Positions 18,823 to 30,711 of a stretch of 64,000 nt of DNA are shown in pieces. The notes below the pieces were generated by a model. The model was not told the DNA's origin. It searched no databases and saw only the letters and a program-made list of their open reading frames with translations. This stretch comes from Ceratopteris richardii (lineage: Eukaryota; Streptophyta; Polypodiopsida; Polypodiales; Pteridaceae): assembly GCA_020310875.1 (NCBI GenBank), contig CM035413.1:162110806-162174805 (forward strand), in the 5' to 3' direction. A program made the position numbers and the translations under genes. How positions within the stretch are numbered: position 1 is the first letter of the stretch; every line of letters begins with the position of its first letter.

Positions 18823-21800
18823 CGTCTGTCGTCTCTGACAGACCCTTGTTTGGCTGAGCGTTTAACATAGAATTCAACCACGTTTGAAGCGAGGTGGTGT
18901 TCTTCCAGGCGCAGTCCTCGTGCTAAGTCTGTTACGAGGGCATCCCAATCCACTGGACCTGGAACGTCCGGATGTGGCACACGCAATTGTTCTCAATGTA
19001 ATGTTTGCTCCATTGCAAAGAGATGGAGTAGATGGGAGGGTCTGGGAACAAAGACTTTAGAGTGGTATTCCCAGAATCCCGTAATGAACATCTCTTCAAA
19101 TGTTTTCTTGTAGAAAGCGGGGAGGTATTTAATTCGTGCGTGCCATGCATATATCACTTGGATGGAGGGAGTTGTACTCATATCGTAGACCAAGTCAAGG
19201 TTACATGCTGTGAATCCGACACCTGAGAAATATGGATCTTGAATATTTTTGAAGGTTCTGAAGGTAACCAACATTAACTCGAATATCTTTATGCACATCT
19301 GAGCCATTAGATCTGGGATGTTGCGCATTCTGACTCCCTAGTGGCGGATGGTTGAGATCATGTAGCCCACTGTAGCCTGTCCCTGTGGCGGTGCCAGATA
19401 TACGTAATTGAGCCACTTTGCACAGCCTTTGACCTCCTTCACAGCGATGGCAAACTCAGGCCATGTGCGTCTTCTGAGTATGGGAGCATAACATGGATTA
19501 TACTTAATGAAGAGTGGTATGTTATTCCAAGTTCGAACCATCTCAGGGTAAGTTTCTAAGAGTCGTAGCTGCCAGGTAGGTTGATGAATGGATCCTCTTT
19601 TAGCACTCTCGGGGATATCATCAAGGCCGAATTGTGTGGCAAAGGTTGGAGCCTTGCCACATCTTCATTGAATCTCTGCGTTGTAATCTGCCAAGAGTAC
19701 ACAATACGACACATACTGATCATCGTTGGTGCCTATCCATCTGTGATGAGACATACTTCGAAAATATTCTGATTTGATAATGGTATCCTCAATCTTACTC
19801 ATGGACTCAATCTCGACCGCTACTCGATCATCATGAGTATTGGCTGTTTTTTTGAGTTTTTGCATCCATTCTGGGGCTTCTACCTCTAGTGTGTCCAATC
19901 CCTCAGCGGTTTGTTGACCACCCGGCATTGGCATAGGAACATATGGCTCTTCATAGGACTCATCCACATCAATGGGTACCAATTCTTCTGGTTTTGGCTC
20001 AATGACTGGGGAGGGTTGTCTTTCATATTGGAGTAACTTGCTTTGCAATTTGGCGACCTGTTCTCTCAGTGCCTTTACCTCTTCTGTAGTGGTGGTAGAA
20101 TCGGTGATCTTGGGTTGGGCTTCCTGCATCGTTAGTTGTTGACAGAGGGCATCCCGTTCTTTGCCCATCTCATCATGCGTGTCCAGTAGATCCGCATAGC
20201 TTTCTAAAATTGTCTTCATAGTCTCGGATGGCACAACTTTGAATCTTTCAGAGTCGATCTCCTGGGGGGAACTCTCCATGACTGCCTCTAAATTTTCTTC
20301 ATTCTGCCTTTGCAGGCGCTTGTTCCCTTTGAGGGCCGTTGCCATGTGCTTTCTGAGTAGGGTCAGGTTGCGACGGCTTTTAACATGTTCTCACTGATAA
20401 AGTTCCAGTAGAGCCGTTAGTTTTTTAACTTCACCGGATTCAGATGACTGGGGAGCTTCCAAAAGGGTCTAGTGAGCATGCTCGAGCGTAGTGTAGCATT
20501 GATTTAGGTCAGTCTTTTCTGCTTCCAAAGCTGCAAGCCTCTTCTGTAGTTGCTCATGATCCGTGGTTATTCGACGATGTCGATCTTCCAAGGTTTGGTT
20601 TTCTGTTTGCAACTGATGTACACAATGATGTAATGTATAAAACATGTTATTTACATTCATGAATGCAGGGAAGGTGGAGGATGCAGGGGGAATGGGGAGG
20701 GGGAAAGGGATAGTGAATGAAGTGGACACGAGAGGTGATGTGGGTGGAGGAGGTATGGGGGATGGTGGTAGAGAGGGGGGAGGGAGTGGTGTTGTGGCTG
20801 GTGATGTTTCCATGGTGTCAAAAGTGTGGGTGAATGTGTAGATGGGGACCATGGGTGGGGTGGATGTGATGTTCGTGAATATTGTTGTAAATGTGGGCAT
20901 TGTGATCCCTCCAAATTGAGTGCCTAGTGAGATAGGAATCCCCATAACATATGTGGTGAGTGTCGAAGTTGGGGTCGTAGTGTTGTGTGGTGAAGTGAAG
21001 TGTGTAGTGAGAGGTGGTTAGGGTGGTGATGGTAGTGCCTCGTGATGTTCCTCCGTCTGTGTAGTGTCTCCTGGTGTCGATACATTCATGTGAATCTGCT
21101 TGCCGGAGCGCATGGGACGCCTAGGCACCCGTTTCTCGAAGCGATGAATATAAGCCATAGCTGAATGAATGGCTTCATCCAAGCCCACCGCATCCGCATG
21201 CAGGTTCATGGATTCAATAAACATTTCATCCACGCCTTCCTCTGCTAACATTTGGCTCATAAGCACCTTCCCTGTTTCGAGCGACAGTTTGTGCTGTTCC
21301 TGGACTCGCTTCATGGTTTCATATAATCTTTTTATTTGTGCCGAATATGCTGGGGCACTCGCTAGTTTTGAAGTTTCTTCATATTCTTGATCATGCTCCT
21401 CATCTGCTTCTTCTTCTTCAGTCTTTTCTTCATCCTCTTCTACTTCTACTACTTCCGGTTGGGTCGGGGCTGAAGTTGTTGTAGTGGGTTGTGGTCCTTG
21501 GGTCTGTTCTGCTTCCGTCTCAAGGTTAGATTCATTGATCAGCCTAGAGATTTCTTCATCAGTGAGATCATTCAGGGTGTAGCCCTGTGGAAATTCCAGG
21601 TCAGAAGGGATTGGAGGGAAAACTAGATTAGGTCCTTCTGCACTTTGTCTAGGCAAGCGAATTGTAAACGGACGGATACATCGCGTTTGTGGAGGGGTCA
21701 CCTCTGGTGTGGTGATGGCTCCTCTTGCTTGGGCACACGGTAATTGGACTGTACCTCTCATTTTCTTCGATGGAGGACCCGTTGTGGATAGTCGTCTCTG

Positions 21801-22723
21801 GAACTCCTGAGCTCTGGACCACACTAGTGCTCTTTGAATGGGCACGTCATAAGCTAAGCATCTATAGATTATTTTTGTCAGTGCACAGCACCTATGAAGC
21901 ACGTTCTTGTGTTTCTTATTCCATCGTTGATGGCTAGGTGGATTTGATCTATGATCCAGTGTGGTAGATTGATTGTGAGATCCTTTGTCTCCGCCAAGTA
22001 CAAGCTGAACCAGATCTTTTTTGGTGGCATAGTGACACGTTCTTGGGCAGGGAAAGCGAAGTGTTGCATGATTGTTCGTAGGTGGAGAGCGATGGTTGGT
22101 GTCATTGCTACCATGTCCTTCAATTTGTTGAGATCCTTGTGCTTCATCCCGCCTGGAATCATTGTTTCTTTCTCAGTGGGAATATGCATACCTTGCATGT
22201 TCAATGCTTCCCTTATTAAGTTGAGGGTCAGTTTGAATCTTTTGAGCTCGTGGCCTGGGGTCAATGAGGGTAGCACGAAAGTGCTAACGCCTCCTTTGGC
22301 TCTGCTAGGGGTGATGGTATTGATAAGGTAGGAACAGCGTAGGAAATCTGGCTTAGGTAAATGTGCCCGAAAATAGCTATCCAAGCCCGCTTTGGTCCAT
22401 ACCGATTGCATTACTTCTGCATTCTGATACTTCTCAAATTCACGGGTGAAGAAATGGTAGCGTCCCCATTTACCATTAAACTCAATTTCTACCTCCCAAA
22501 AGTAGGTGCCATCTCCCAATGGTCCTGCGACATCACTGAACCAATGGGCGTGTTTCCCCACTTGAGAAGTGTGTCCCTGCGGAGGATCCTGAATGGGTAG
22601 CACATGCACAACTCTAAGTTCTTGAGGCCTCTCGGTGAGTTGTGGTTCGAGGAGGAGGGTTTCAATGTCCACTATCTGGACGCTGGACCCAGCCTGGGAA
22701 CTAGTACCTCTTGCTTCTGCCAT
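18816..22723 (-). pseudogene. Element B giant third ORF (~1300 codons)
   Basis: Starts MAEARGTSSQAGSSVQIVD (ATG at 22721-22723). The head of ~280 residues includes GKHAHWFSDVAGPLGDGTYF, FNGKWGRYHFFTREFEKYQN and MPPKKIWFSLYLAETKDLTI. After a frameshift near 21900 come IRPFTIRLPRQSAEGPNLVF, an acidic D/E-rich segment, a Pro/Thr-rich tract near 20700-20900, a coiled coil (LQKRLAALEAEKTDLNQ; EVKALREQVAKLQSKLLQYE), and a C-terminal globular part (RWIGTNDDQYVSYCVLLADY, PILRRRTWPEFAIAVKEVKG). Stops occur near 21017, 20470, 20395, 19337 and 18990. The same order is present in element I. No signal peptide or membrane span is seen. In the 3'-most frame the coding continues through the polypurine tract into the LTR, to 18714. 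Function unknown. Confidence 0.8.
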
Positions 22724-23531
22724 GTTACTTCTTGTTTGCTGGTTCTGTGAGAATATAGAAGCATGTGTTAACATTGTAATGGACAAGGTAGAGCAGTTTT
22801 TGTCCCCATTACAACATTAACATGAGGTGAGAGATGGGTTAGTGGGTCAGTGAGTGCTCGATGATTGTGTGTGTTGTTAGTGAACAAGTAGTCCTATGAG
22901 CTAAGTGAAAAGATGCAGTGTGAGAATGATGCAGTTAGTAGGTGGAGATGAATTTACAAATGGGGTTGGGGGGTTTATTACAAGCTTTGGGCTGCCAAAT
23001 ACAGTGGATGGCTTTTGGTTTTGGTTTTGTGGAGACTCTGGAGGGCTTTATGAGAGTTTCTGCTTGGAAATGAGGCTTTTTAGGGACCCATTCACAAGTG
23101 AGTCTGCTCGTGCTTGTGGGCAAACATGTGTTTGTGTGTATCGAATAAGAGTGGGCATCGGCTGTTCGAGTGAGTGAACCATGTTGTACATGGTGTGATT
23201 TGTGTGTAGCTATTTGAGTGTGCAAGCAAGCCTTAGGCACCCAAATCTATCTTGATTGTGGGTCAGCCTTCATCGACTTCTTGGGTACCCAGATAGACTT
23301 CACTTTCAGAGAAGAATTTTTGGAGGACTTCTTATTAGTGTCATGTCGTCGATTCACCCACACTCTTCTTGGTGACTGAGACACCGTGCTTCATACTTTT
23401 TTCTGGCTTCGAGCATATGTCCTTTGCTTCTTCAGCATTTGATCCTCCTTTGGTTGTCGTATTATTGTGGCCTTTGGAAAAGAAGGAAGTTCCATCGTAT
23501 CCGTGACTTCTTTGTTGAGACAATCATCCCT
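22724..23531 (-). other. Spacer between protease 2 and third ORF (B)
   Basis: About 800 bp. A short frame on the minus strand around 23341-23523 (KEVTDT-like, then SKGHN, KPEKS) has a partner in I near 62600-62760, but frame use is not consistent, so I do not call a gene. It may hold the start signals for the third-ORF transcript. Confidence 0.4.
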
Positions 23532-24437
23532 CTACATCACATAATTCTGGACAAGAATAGCATCGTCATTTTCATGTGTACTCCTGGAAGGACCAGGAGT
23601 TTGTGCCTTCCCTAGTTCTTTGAGTGCTTCATTTTCTATTTCAAGTGTAATGCGACTCTGATTTACCCAGACCTGAAGAAGTCCACTTCTTAGGTTTAGG
23701 TTGACTGCATGATCATAGATCCAGTCTTGACCCAAGACAAGAGGCTCAATGAGATCCTCATCTTGGCACACTAGGACTTTAACTGTCATTAAAACATTTT
23801 GAATGTAGAGGGGAAATTCCACCTCGCCCATGCAAGGGGTTTCCACACCTCCCAATCCTATGAGATATGCTTCCACAAAATTGACATTTAAGTTCAATTC
23901 TCGACAGTACAAAAGTTTAACAGCACTAGTGGCTACACCTGAGTCAATCAAGGCCCTTACAGTTCTTGCACTCGTTCCTTGTCCTATCTCTAAGGTTACA
24001 AAAGGACGTCGATCAATTATTCTATGAGAGCTAATACTTGAAACTTCACACATAGCCATATTATATCCTTGAGTTGCATAAGCCTCTGTCCTATGCTGAT
24101 CTCTACCCTGTCTTCTCAACTTCATCCTTCGGATGCGTTCCAATGCCTCTGCCTGTGCCTCTTCTCGAATTCGCTTTTCCTCTTCTTTACGTTTCTTGGC
24201 AGTGTTGAGTCGGTTTAACATTTCTTCGGTCAGGGGTTCTTGGTATAACTTGACTCTGCATCCGCTTATGTAACTAGGGAGAATATCGCCTTCTAAAGTG
24301 GCTAGTTGTACTGCTCCACTAGTTGAAATCCTATTTATGATCATAGGTCCATAACCATACTTCTCTATTTTTCTCGCATGTTGCTTCAACGTGTGGACTA
24401 AAACTAGGTCTCCTGCTTTCAAACCCTTATCCTTCAC
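23532..24437 (-). pseudogene. Element B integrase tail fused to a second retropepsin
   Basis: This 301-residue frame continues the integrase after one stop at 24462. Residues 1-70 are the SH3-like integrase tail (KAGDLVLVHTLKQHARKI, YGYGPMIINRISTSGAVQLA). Residues 78-115 form a charged helix (KKRKEEEKRIREEAQAEA). Residues 145-270 look like a retropepsin: RPFVTLEIGQG, RALIDSGVATSAV (catalytic D165-S-G), the flap-like LIGLGGVETPCMGEVEFPLY, and EPLVLGQDWI (hydrophobic-hydrophobic-Gly at 234-236). A separate protease precedes RT in the same element. Element I repeats the arrangement with RALIDSGAATSADKL. A clipped tail follows and the frame ends QNYVM. The domain could process extra products such as the third ORF; that is inference. 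Confidence 0.85.
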
Positions 24438-24461
24438 ATGGGCATCAAAGTATGCCTTCTG

Positions 24462-26432
24462 TCATTTCTTAGCTATATATATCCCTGCGGCAACCCTCAG
24501 TCTTGTTTCACCTAATCGTTCTAGGTCAAAGATTCTAGATGAAAGCTCATGGCCTGTCCAATCATGCTCTTGTGCTACTCTCAATGTATGTATCAAGAAA
24601 TCCAGTGGTAGCACTGCATTTTGGCCAAATACCATCTGAAAGGGGGTGGCATGGAGTACCGTCTTATAGGCAACTCGGTATGCCCAGACAGCATGGTGCA
24701 GCTGTTTGTCCCAATTAGAGCGTTTATTATTCACTAGTTTTGTCAATACATTGCATAGAATCTTATTTGTACTTTCGGCTTGTCCATTCGCTTGTGGATG
24801 ATAGGGGGCATAATTCTTATGTACTACCAAGAATTCTTGAAGAAGTTTTTCAATAACTTCATTCAAGAACTGAGTCCCTCTATCACTTACTAGCTCTATA
24901 GGTAGCCCGTATCTAGTGAACACATTCTCAAATAAGAACTTAACTGTCATTTGAGCATCGTTCTTTGTTGTGGCTTTCACTTCTACCCACTTGGTTAAAT
25001 AGTTTGTGGCCATAATGATATATTCCGCATGTGAACCCTTAGCTGGTGGATTAATAGGACCAACAAAGTCTATTCCCCACTTAGAAAATGCACGTCCACC
25101 CATCATAGGTTTCAATGGCATCTCATCCTTACGTATAGGATACTGAGTTCGCTGATAGACATCACACCTCTTCACAGAGGTATGTGCATCCATGTGAAGG
25201 GTCGGCCACCATAATCCTGCAAATAGGATTGCCTTGATCACCCGATCTGGTCCAAAGTGTCCTCCTGCTACACCCTGGTGAGCAGTTTCCAAGATCTTAA
25301 GATATTCACTCTCATGGACACATAATCTAAGGTAACCATCTTTACCACGCTTGTATAGATTATCACCAATGAGTGAGTAATCTAGGGCTTCTTGTTCTAG
25401 ACTTCTTTGTCTGGCCAATGTCATATCTTGTGGGAATGTTTTCGTCCTTAGGAAGGCTACTAGTGGTTCACTCCAATCTGGCACTATGGACACTTGATAA
25501 AGAGTGGCATGCTCCACGGGTGGTTTAGTGCAACAGATTGGGCATTCTTTACACATCTTATGTACATCAGCTTCCATAGTAGGCCAATGCACTCCGAATC
25601 TCCTTAGTGTCTGTAAAGTTCTTTGCCTCGAATGGTGTTGCTCTAATGCACCGACATGTGCTAATTGCAACCATTTTGCGTACTCATCCTCTTCCACACA
25701 ACAAGCCAATGTCCCTTGATCTGTCTGTTTGTACATACTTCCTGCCATGATATGGTACTTCTGGGCTTTTACTACCTCCCTATCTTGAGTGTTTATGACT
25801 GGGTGGTTAGGCCCGTATGTCAATACTGGCACTAATGGCTTGGCCGACTGAGGTACAACTTCTAAATTAAACAAGTAAGCATCAGGAAGGTCATCAGATA
25901 CTCCTTGTGGGGCTTCTCTAGATGTGAGCCTAGAGAGATGGTCTCCTCTCAAGTGAGTCTTGCCTTTCCTCACCACAACCTCAAAGTCATATTCCATTAG
26001 TAAGAGGAACCATCTTACTAATCTGCCTGTATTGCATGGCTTGTTTACCAAATATAACAGTGCCTGGTGATCAATAAAAAATTTAAACTTATTTGCAAGC
26101 AAATAATGTCTAGACTTTTTGACCGCATATACCATGCCTAATCCTTCTCGTTCGGTGGTGGTATAGTTCCGTTCAACCGCATTTAACTGTCTACTAGCAT
26201 AGGCAATTGGAAGATCCATATTACCTTCACCAGTAGGTTGTGCAAGTACACATCCAATAGCATAATTGGATGCATCCACGTGAACATGAAAGGGCTTCTT
26301 CCAATCTGGTGTGGTCAAGATTGGTGCTGAACATAATCGTCTCTTAAGCTCATTGAAGGAGTTCTCACATTCTTCAGTCCACTCAAAATTAGTTAAAAGT
26401 CTGTACAGAGGCTCTCCTATGATGGCATACAT
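24462..26432 (-). pseudogene. Element B RNase H and integrase
   Basis: A 656-residue frame. RNase H motifs: FHVHVDASNYAIGCVLAQ, YTTTEREGLGMVYAVKK, FKFFIDHQALLYL. A long connection follows, including an extra Cys/His segment (CKECPICCTKPPVEH) that looks like a second copy of an integrase zinc-binding region. Integrase proper has HQGVAGGHFGPDRVIKA, CDVYQRTQ (the second Cys of CxxC is Tyr), and a full D,D-35-E: KWGIDFVG, VSDRGTQF, GQAESTNK. A TGA (CGA in the ancestor by context) separates this frame from RT, and a TAG-type stop ends it at KK just before the tail. Confidence 0.9.
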
Positions 26433-26444
26433 GTGTATGAAACG

Positions 26445-27488
26445 TCAGTAATAACCACAATGCCCCATGAAAGCTTGTACTTCCTTGACGTTCTTTGGCC
26501 TAGGTAGTTCTGCGATGGCTTTCACTTTCTCTTCATCCGTGGATATACCGTTCTTTGACACTATGTGTCCTAGAATCTTGCCTTGCCTGACCATGAAAAC
26601 ACACTTTTCTGGGTTCAGGCAGACTTGATATTCTCTGCATTTGTCAAAGATTTGCCTGAGCTCAGGTATATGTGTTTGTCTAATGTTGGAATGGGCACAT
26701 AGATCATCAATGTAGACTTCTAAATTCTTCCTCAGGAATTCTTTGAACACATGACACATTAGTCTTTGAAATGTGGCTTGCGCATTGGTAAGCCCAAATG
26801 GCATTACTCGAAAAGAAAATATGCCCCAATCTATGGCAAAAGCCGTCTTATGCTGATCTTCTGGATCTATGGCCACCTGATTGTAGCCAGAAAATCCATC
26901 AAGGAAGCTGTACACTTCCTTACCTGCTACTCTTTCTAGTAGATGTTCAGTGATAGGGAGCGGATAGTTATCCCGAATAGTGGCTGCATTAACCTTCTTC
27001 AAGTTAATGCACACTCGTAACTTTCCATTCTTCTTGGGCACAACTACGATGGGGGATACCCACTCAGTGTGCTCAATTTTATAAATAAATCCAGCTTCCA
27101 CTAGACGATCTATCTCTTCTTTGATCTTGGTAGCATAATTATCATTGTATGTGTATGGCTTTTGCTTAGAGGGTTTGGCATCTGAGGTCATGGGGATAGT
27201 GTGTGAGCATATGTCAGGGTCTACACCTTTCAAGTCCTTGTAGCTCCAAGCAAATACATCTCTGTATTCTCTTAGCAGGGCAATCAACTCTTGCTCTTCT
27301 TCTTCCGTCAGGTCATGCCCTATGTAAGTGCATCTCTCCTCTCCTTCTTCTATGGCTACAACTATTTTCTTGGTGGTTTCTTTGTTATCATAAGCCTCCC
27401 CTGATTGCGCTTCACGTTTAGGCATTCTTATCATTACTCTCCTATCATCTACTTCATACTTCTTAAAGTTTTCAGGGACCTCAAACAA
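26445..27488 (-). pseudogene. Element B reverse transcriptase
   Basis: A 347-residue frame with a protease-RT linker rich in Glu, then RT: DVFAWSYKDLKGVDP, EAGFIYKIEHTEWVSPIVVV, PKKNGKLRVCINLKKVNAAT, YSFLDGFSGYNQV, MPFGLTNAQATFQRLM and the active-site EVYIDDLCAHS (YIDD at 26703-26714). The end GHCGYY runs into a TGA directly before the RNase H frame. The domains are complete; only the stop would block a full polyprotein. Confidence 0.92.
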
Positions 27489-27512
27489 AGATTCTTCCTC
27501 TTCTGGTGTGAC

Positions 27513-28169
27513 TTATCTCTTCTTTTTTTTCTTGCCTTCGCTCTTAGCGGTCACTTGTGTGGTTAACCTCACTTCTTTTATAAGCTCCTCGTGTCTCTGA
27601 GGATGAGCTTCTACTTCATAGAAGTATTCTTCATCTGATGCAAATGGTGGGTCCATAGTGATTGACTCTAGATCGGCGTCACTTGCATCCTCAAATGCAT
27701 CAGGGCTAGGTTCGCATTCTTCTAGAATTGCGTCTCCCATGATTGGCTCTATTAAGAAGACTGAAATGTCATAGCCATCCTCGTCACAGTGGGGTGTCCA
27801 TTGTTCTTCATTGATGGCTACATCCATTGTTGCTAAAATTTTTGCCCAACCGTGAGGTTCAAATTCTTCATCAGGGAATACTACAGGTGCATAGGCTGGG
27901 TCTTGAATTGATCTATGTGTCTCTTTTGCACCTACCTCTCTGGCTTTTTCTCTCTTCTCCTCTTCTACTGCAACTTTACACATCCACAAGTGGGTGTCTC
28001 CATGCATCCATGAGGATCCTGATCCTATGGAGTGCACAGACTCCGTGTCATCCTTGGCTCTATGGATGGGATTCCATTGAATAGGCGATACGTCTCTATG
28101 AGGGTAATCCTTGAGATTGACTTTGGTTGTAACACTTAGGTGTTGCAAATACAAAGAATTGGTTCCCAA
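27513..28169 (-). pseudogene. Element B acidic linker between protease 1 and RT
   Basis: A 218-residue frame overlapping the protease frame by about 30 bp in another phase (LYLQHLSVTTKVNLKDYPHR). It is strongly acidic (EEFEPHGW, DASDADLESITMDPPF) and ends in a Lys run (KKKKKR). Family members usually have an unstructured protease-RT linker, but this one is long. The overlap could be a decay frameshift or a programmed shift; only one copy is in the window. Confidence 0.6.
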
Positions 28170-29272
28170 TCCTGTACCACTTGCAACTGTCGCATGAATG
28201 GTCTTCCCAAAATCATCTCATAGGCATGATTCTTGCTAAAGTCGCATATAACGAAAGTATGCTCGAACTCAACACCACATGTAGTGAGAGTTATTCCTTC
28301 TAGCAAGCCTAAGGGTCTTTCTATGTGACCATCAACCATCTGCAATTTCATTCTCGTTGGTCTAAGTGCTGGCTTGCCCCAATGCTTCCATAGGGAAGTG
28401 GTAGCAATTGCAACTCCTGCGCTTGAGTCCAGAATTGCCTTGGTTGTGTACCCCTGGTGGGTAATGGGAAGATAGGTGTTTCCTTCTTCTCCTTCACTCA
28501 TGTCTCCTATCTTGTCCAAGGGTATTCCTTGCACTGTTCTATGAGATCCTACCTGGGAATGCGGTTTAACTATCTCTGGTACCTCTTTGGCTACATGTTT
28601 CCACAATTCCGGCCTAACCTTGAGTAACTCTTCTAAAGTGAGATTGCACTGCACTTTAGTATTCTTTACTACCTCCGTTTTCCTAGGTATGACTGAGTCT
28701 TCGTTTCGTACCATGACCGTGGGTGCTCTCATACAAGTAGACTTAGCTTCCCATGGGCCTGTGAAGTGGGGTAATTCATGTAAAGAATTAGACTCAAAGT
28801 CTAATCTCTCTTGAGATTGTGCACTCTCCTGCTCTCCATAAATGGAGGGAATATCTTGTGGGAATTGATCATGCGCATCATCCACAAGTTCAATGGGAGG
28901 AGGGACTTCACTCTCTTTTGCCCATTTCTCTTCTTGAATCTCTCGTAGGAATTCTGGTGTGTACCTATTCATAGAAGAAGAGGTGTCTGGTTCAGTGGAA
29001 TTGGGCACATAAGCTTCCTGTGGGGAAATACTTATTCTTTTACTTGCCTCATCTCTTCCTTGGTTTTTTTCTTCCTTGGCAGATCTTGCAATTATGCTCT
29101 CTAACTTCTCTAATAGTTCATCCAAGTGCAATTGTGCCTTAGCTGAGCAAGAGTAGTTGAAGAGGAGACTTGCTTCAAACATGGTCTCAGCCAATGCGAC
29201 CATTTTCGCGCAAAGCTTGGTTCTTTCTACCTCTAAGTCAGCTCTAGGGTAGCACTTGTCATGATCCGTCAC
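28136..29272 (-). pseudogene. Element B protease 1 region
   Basis: A 378-residue frame: charged helical N-terminal half, then a retropepsin: TYLPITHQGYTTKAILDSSA (active site at 28421-28429), RPLGLLEGITL, HTFVICDF and YEMILGRPFMRQLQVVQDW. The active site reads Asp-Ser-Ser where Gly is expected in third position, a change one G-to-A step away from Gly (AGC from GGC). By the family rule this would impair catalysis. Its position between gag and RT is the normal one. Confidence 0.8.
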
Positions 29273-30708
29273 ATTGGCCCTTCTTGGATTCTGGCCTGAT
29301 ATGCCTTAAGCATCATGTCTATGTCTTCAGGAGTGGGGTCAGCTAATACTGATCCTACTCTAGGGGGTGGTGGGATGGTCTGAGGTGGGTTGAAAGATGG
29401 TGGATTAGATGGTGATAGGGATGAAGGTGGTGGTGGTATGTGAGATTTTGTTTGAGAGGTGAGTTCAACAATTTTGGCTTTTGTTTGTCTTATGCTTTCT
29501 TCTAAGTCGCTCATCTTTTTAGACCATTGTCTTTTCATTCTCTCTCGGCTATCCTTCCAGGCTCTCGACCGTTTCTTGGCTATGCTCTCAGTTTCACTAA
29601 CCTCTGCACTCTTTTCTTGGCCTAAACCTTGGTTCTGCTGCAAAGCCTTAGCTCTAGTGACCACTTGTACTGGTGCAGTGGAAGTTACAATTCCTGTAGC
29701 ATCTACTACTAACCCAATAACATTAATTGGAGTGATTTTTGGCATATTATTGGGATTCTTTAGGCAATCTCATAATAGATGCTCCTTTCCACAATCTTGA
29801 AAAAAGCCATGGATCGTTACTGACTGGGGTTGTGTAGGTGCAGGCATGGGGCAATCACGAATGAGGTGATCTCCCTGACATCTATAGCACCGTCCTTTAG
29901 GGAATGGGGGTCTTACCTGCTTAGGTTGAGGTCTAGTGTTGGGATTTGTGTACATGATGTTTCCATACTCTCGATCCCAACTAGGTTCACTCGGTTCTTC
30001 ACTATAGTAGGATTCACCATGTTCTGGAGACTGCATGTAGTAAGCCTGGGGGCTATCAATATGTGTAGAATCAAAGCTATGGTCACTGGGATCACTTTCT
30101 GAAAGCAATGGTGTTACTGGCCCTATGGCTCTATTCAGGTTCTCTTCTGCAGCTGCATACTTTACTGGGATCACATTGGCTAGAGCTGGAGGTTGTTGGG
30201 CTAGCACTGGTTGAGGTCCCTGCTGGGCCTGATATTGTGGTTGGTAGGTTTGTTGAGGCCTAGCATACTGTTGTGGTGGGTACTAGTTCTGGTATCTACC
30301 CTGTTGTGGATATGGTTGAGGGTAGGTTTGCTTAACCGCTTGCTTATTGTATGGGAAATCTTGTGCTGTGTGATTAGTGTATCTCCGTCCTATGGTGCAG
30401 TATTGGCTACTGGGATTCACTTGGGGTTGAGCCATGATGGGACATACGTTCGCCATATGGTCACCTCCACAAGTATAGCACCGTTTAACTGGGGCAAATC
30501 TTGGGATTTGTTTGCTAGAGACACCTAGTTTTTGAGCTACTTTCTTAGGGAGTTCCTCAATAGATGTGGATTGCGAGGAAGAGAGGCTAGTAGAACTATT
30601 TGAATCCTTGTAGATTTTGGAAAGTTCTAATTCCTCCCCTAGGTTATCCTCGATGTCGATGCACATACGTACACACTCTTCTATGGTCCTCGGGTCCTTT
30701 AAGTACAC
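29269..30708 (-). pseudogene. Element B gag C-terminal part with three zinc knuckles
   Basis: Four frames cover this part. Two compact CCHC knuckles have C-x2-C-x3-H-x4-C spacing, one residue shorter than usual in the middle: CYTCGGDHMANVC near 30480 and CYRCQGDHLIRDC near 29885. A third (DCGKEHLL, stop, DC) near 29800 is broken by a TGA. Between them are Gln/Tyr/Pro-rich stretches. The end is a Pro-rich segment (HIPPPPSSLSPSNPPSF) and a helix. This is the nucleocapsid region; the extra knuckles and long linkers make this gag unusually large. Confidence 0.75.
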
Positions 30709-30711
30709 GTA

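Noticed and set aside
20644-20841. Gly-rich plus-strand open frame (and its partner at 59848-60045)
   Set aside because: Antisense of the Pro/Thr-rich tract of the third ORF in B and I.
18816-22723. Envelope gene interpretation of the third ORF
   Set aside because: Position fits env-like ORFs of some plant Ty3 elements, but no signal peptide, membrane span or fusion-peptide-like segment is visible.
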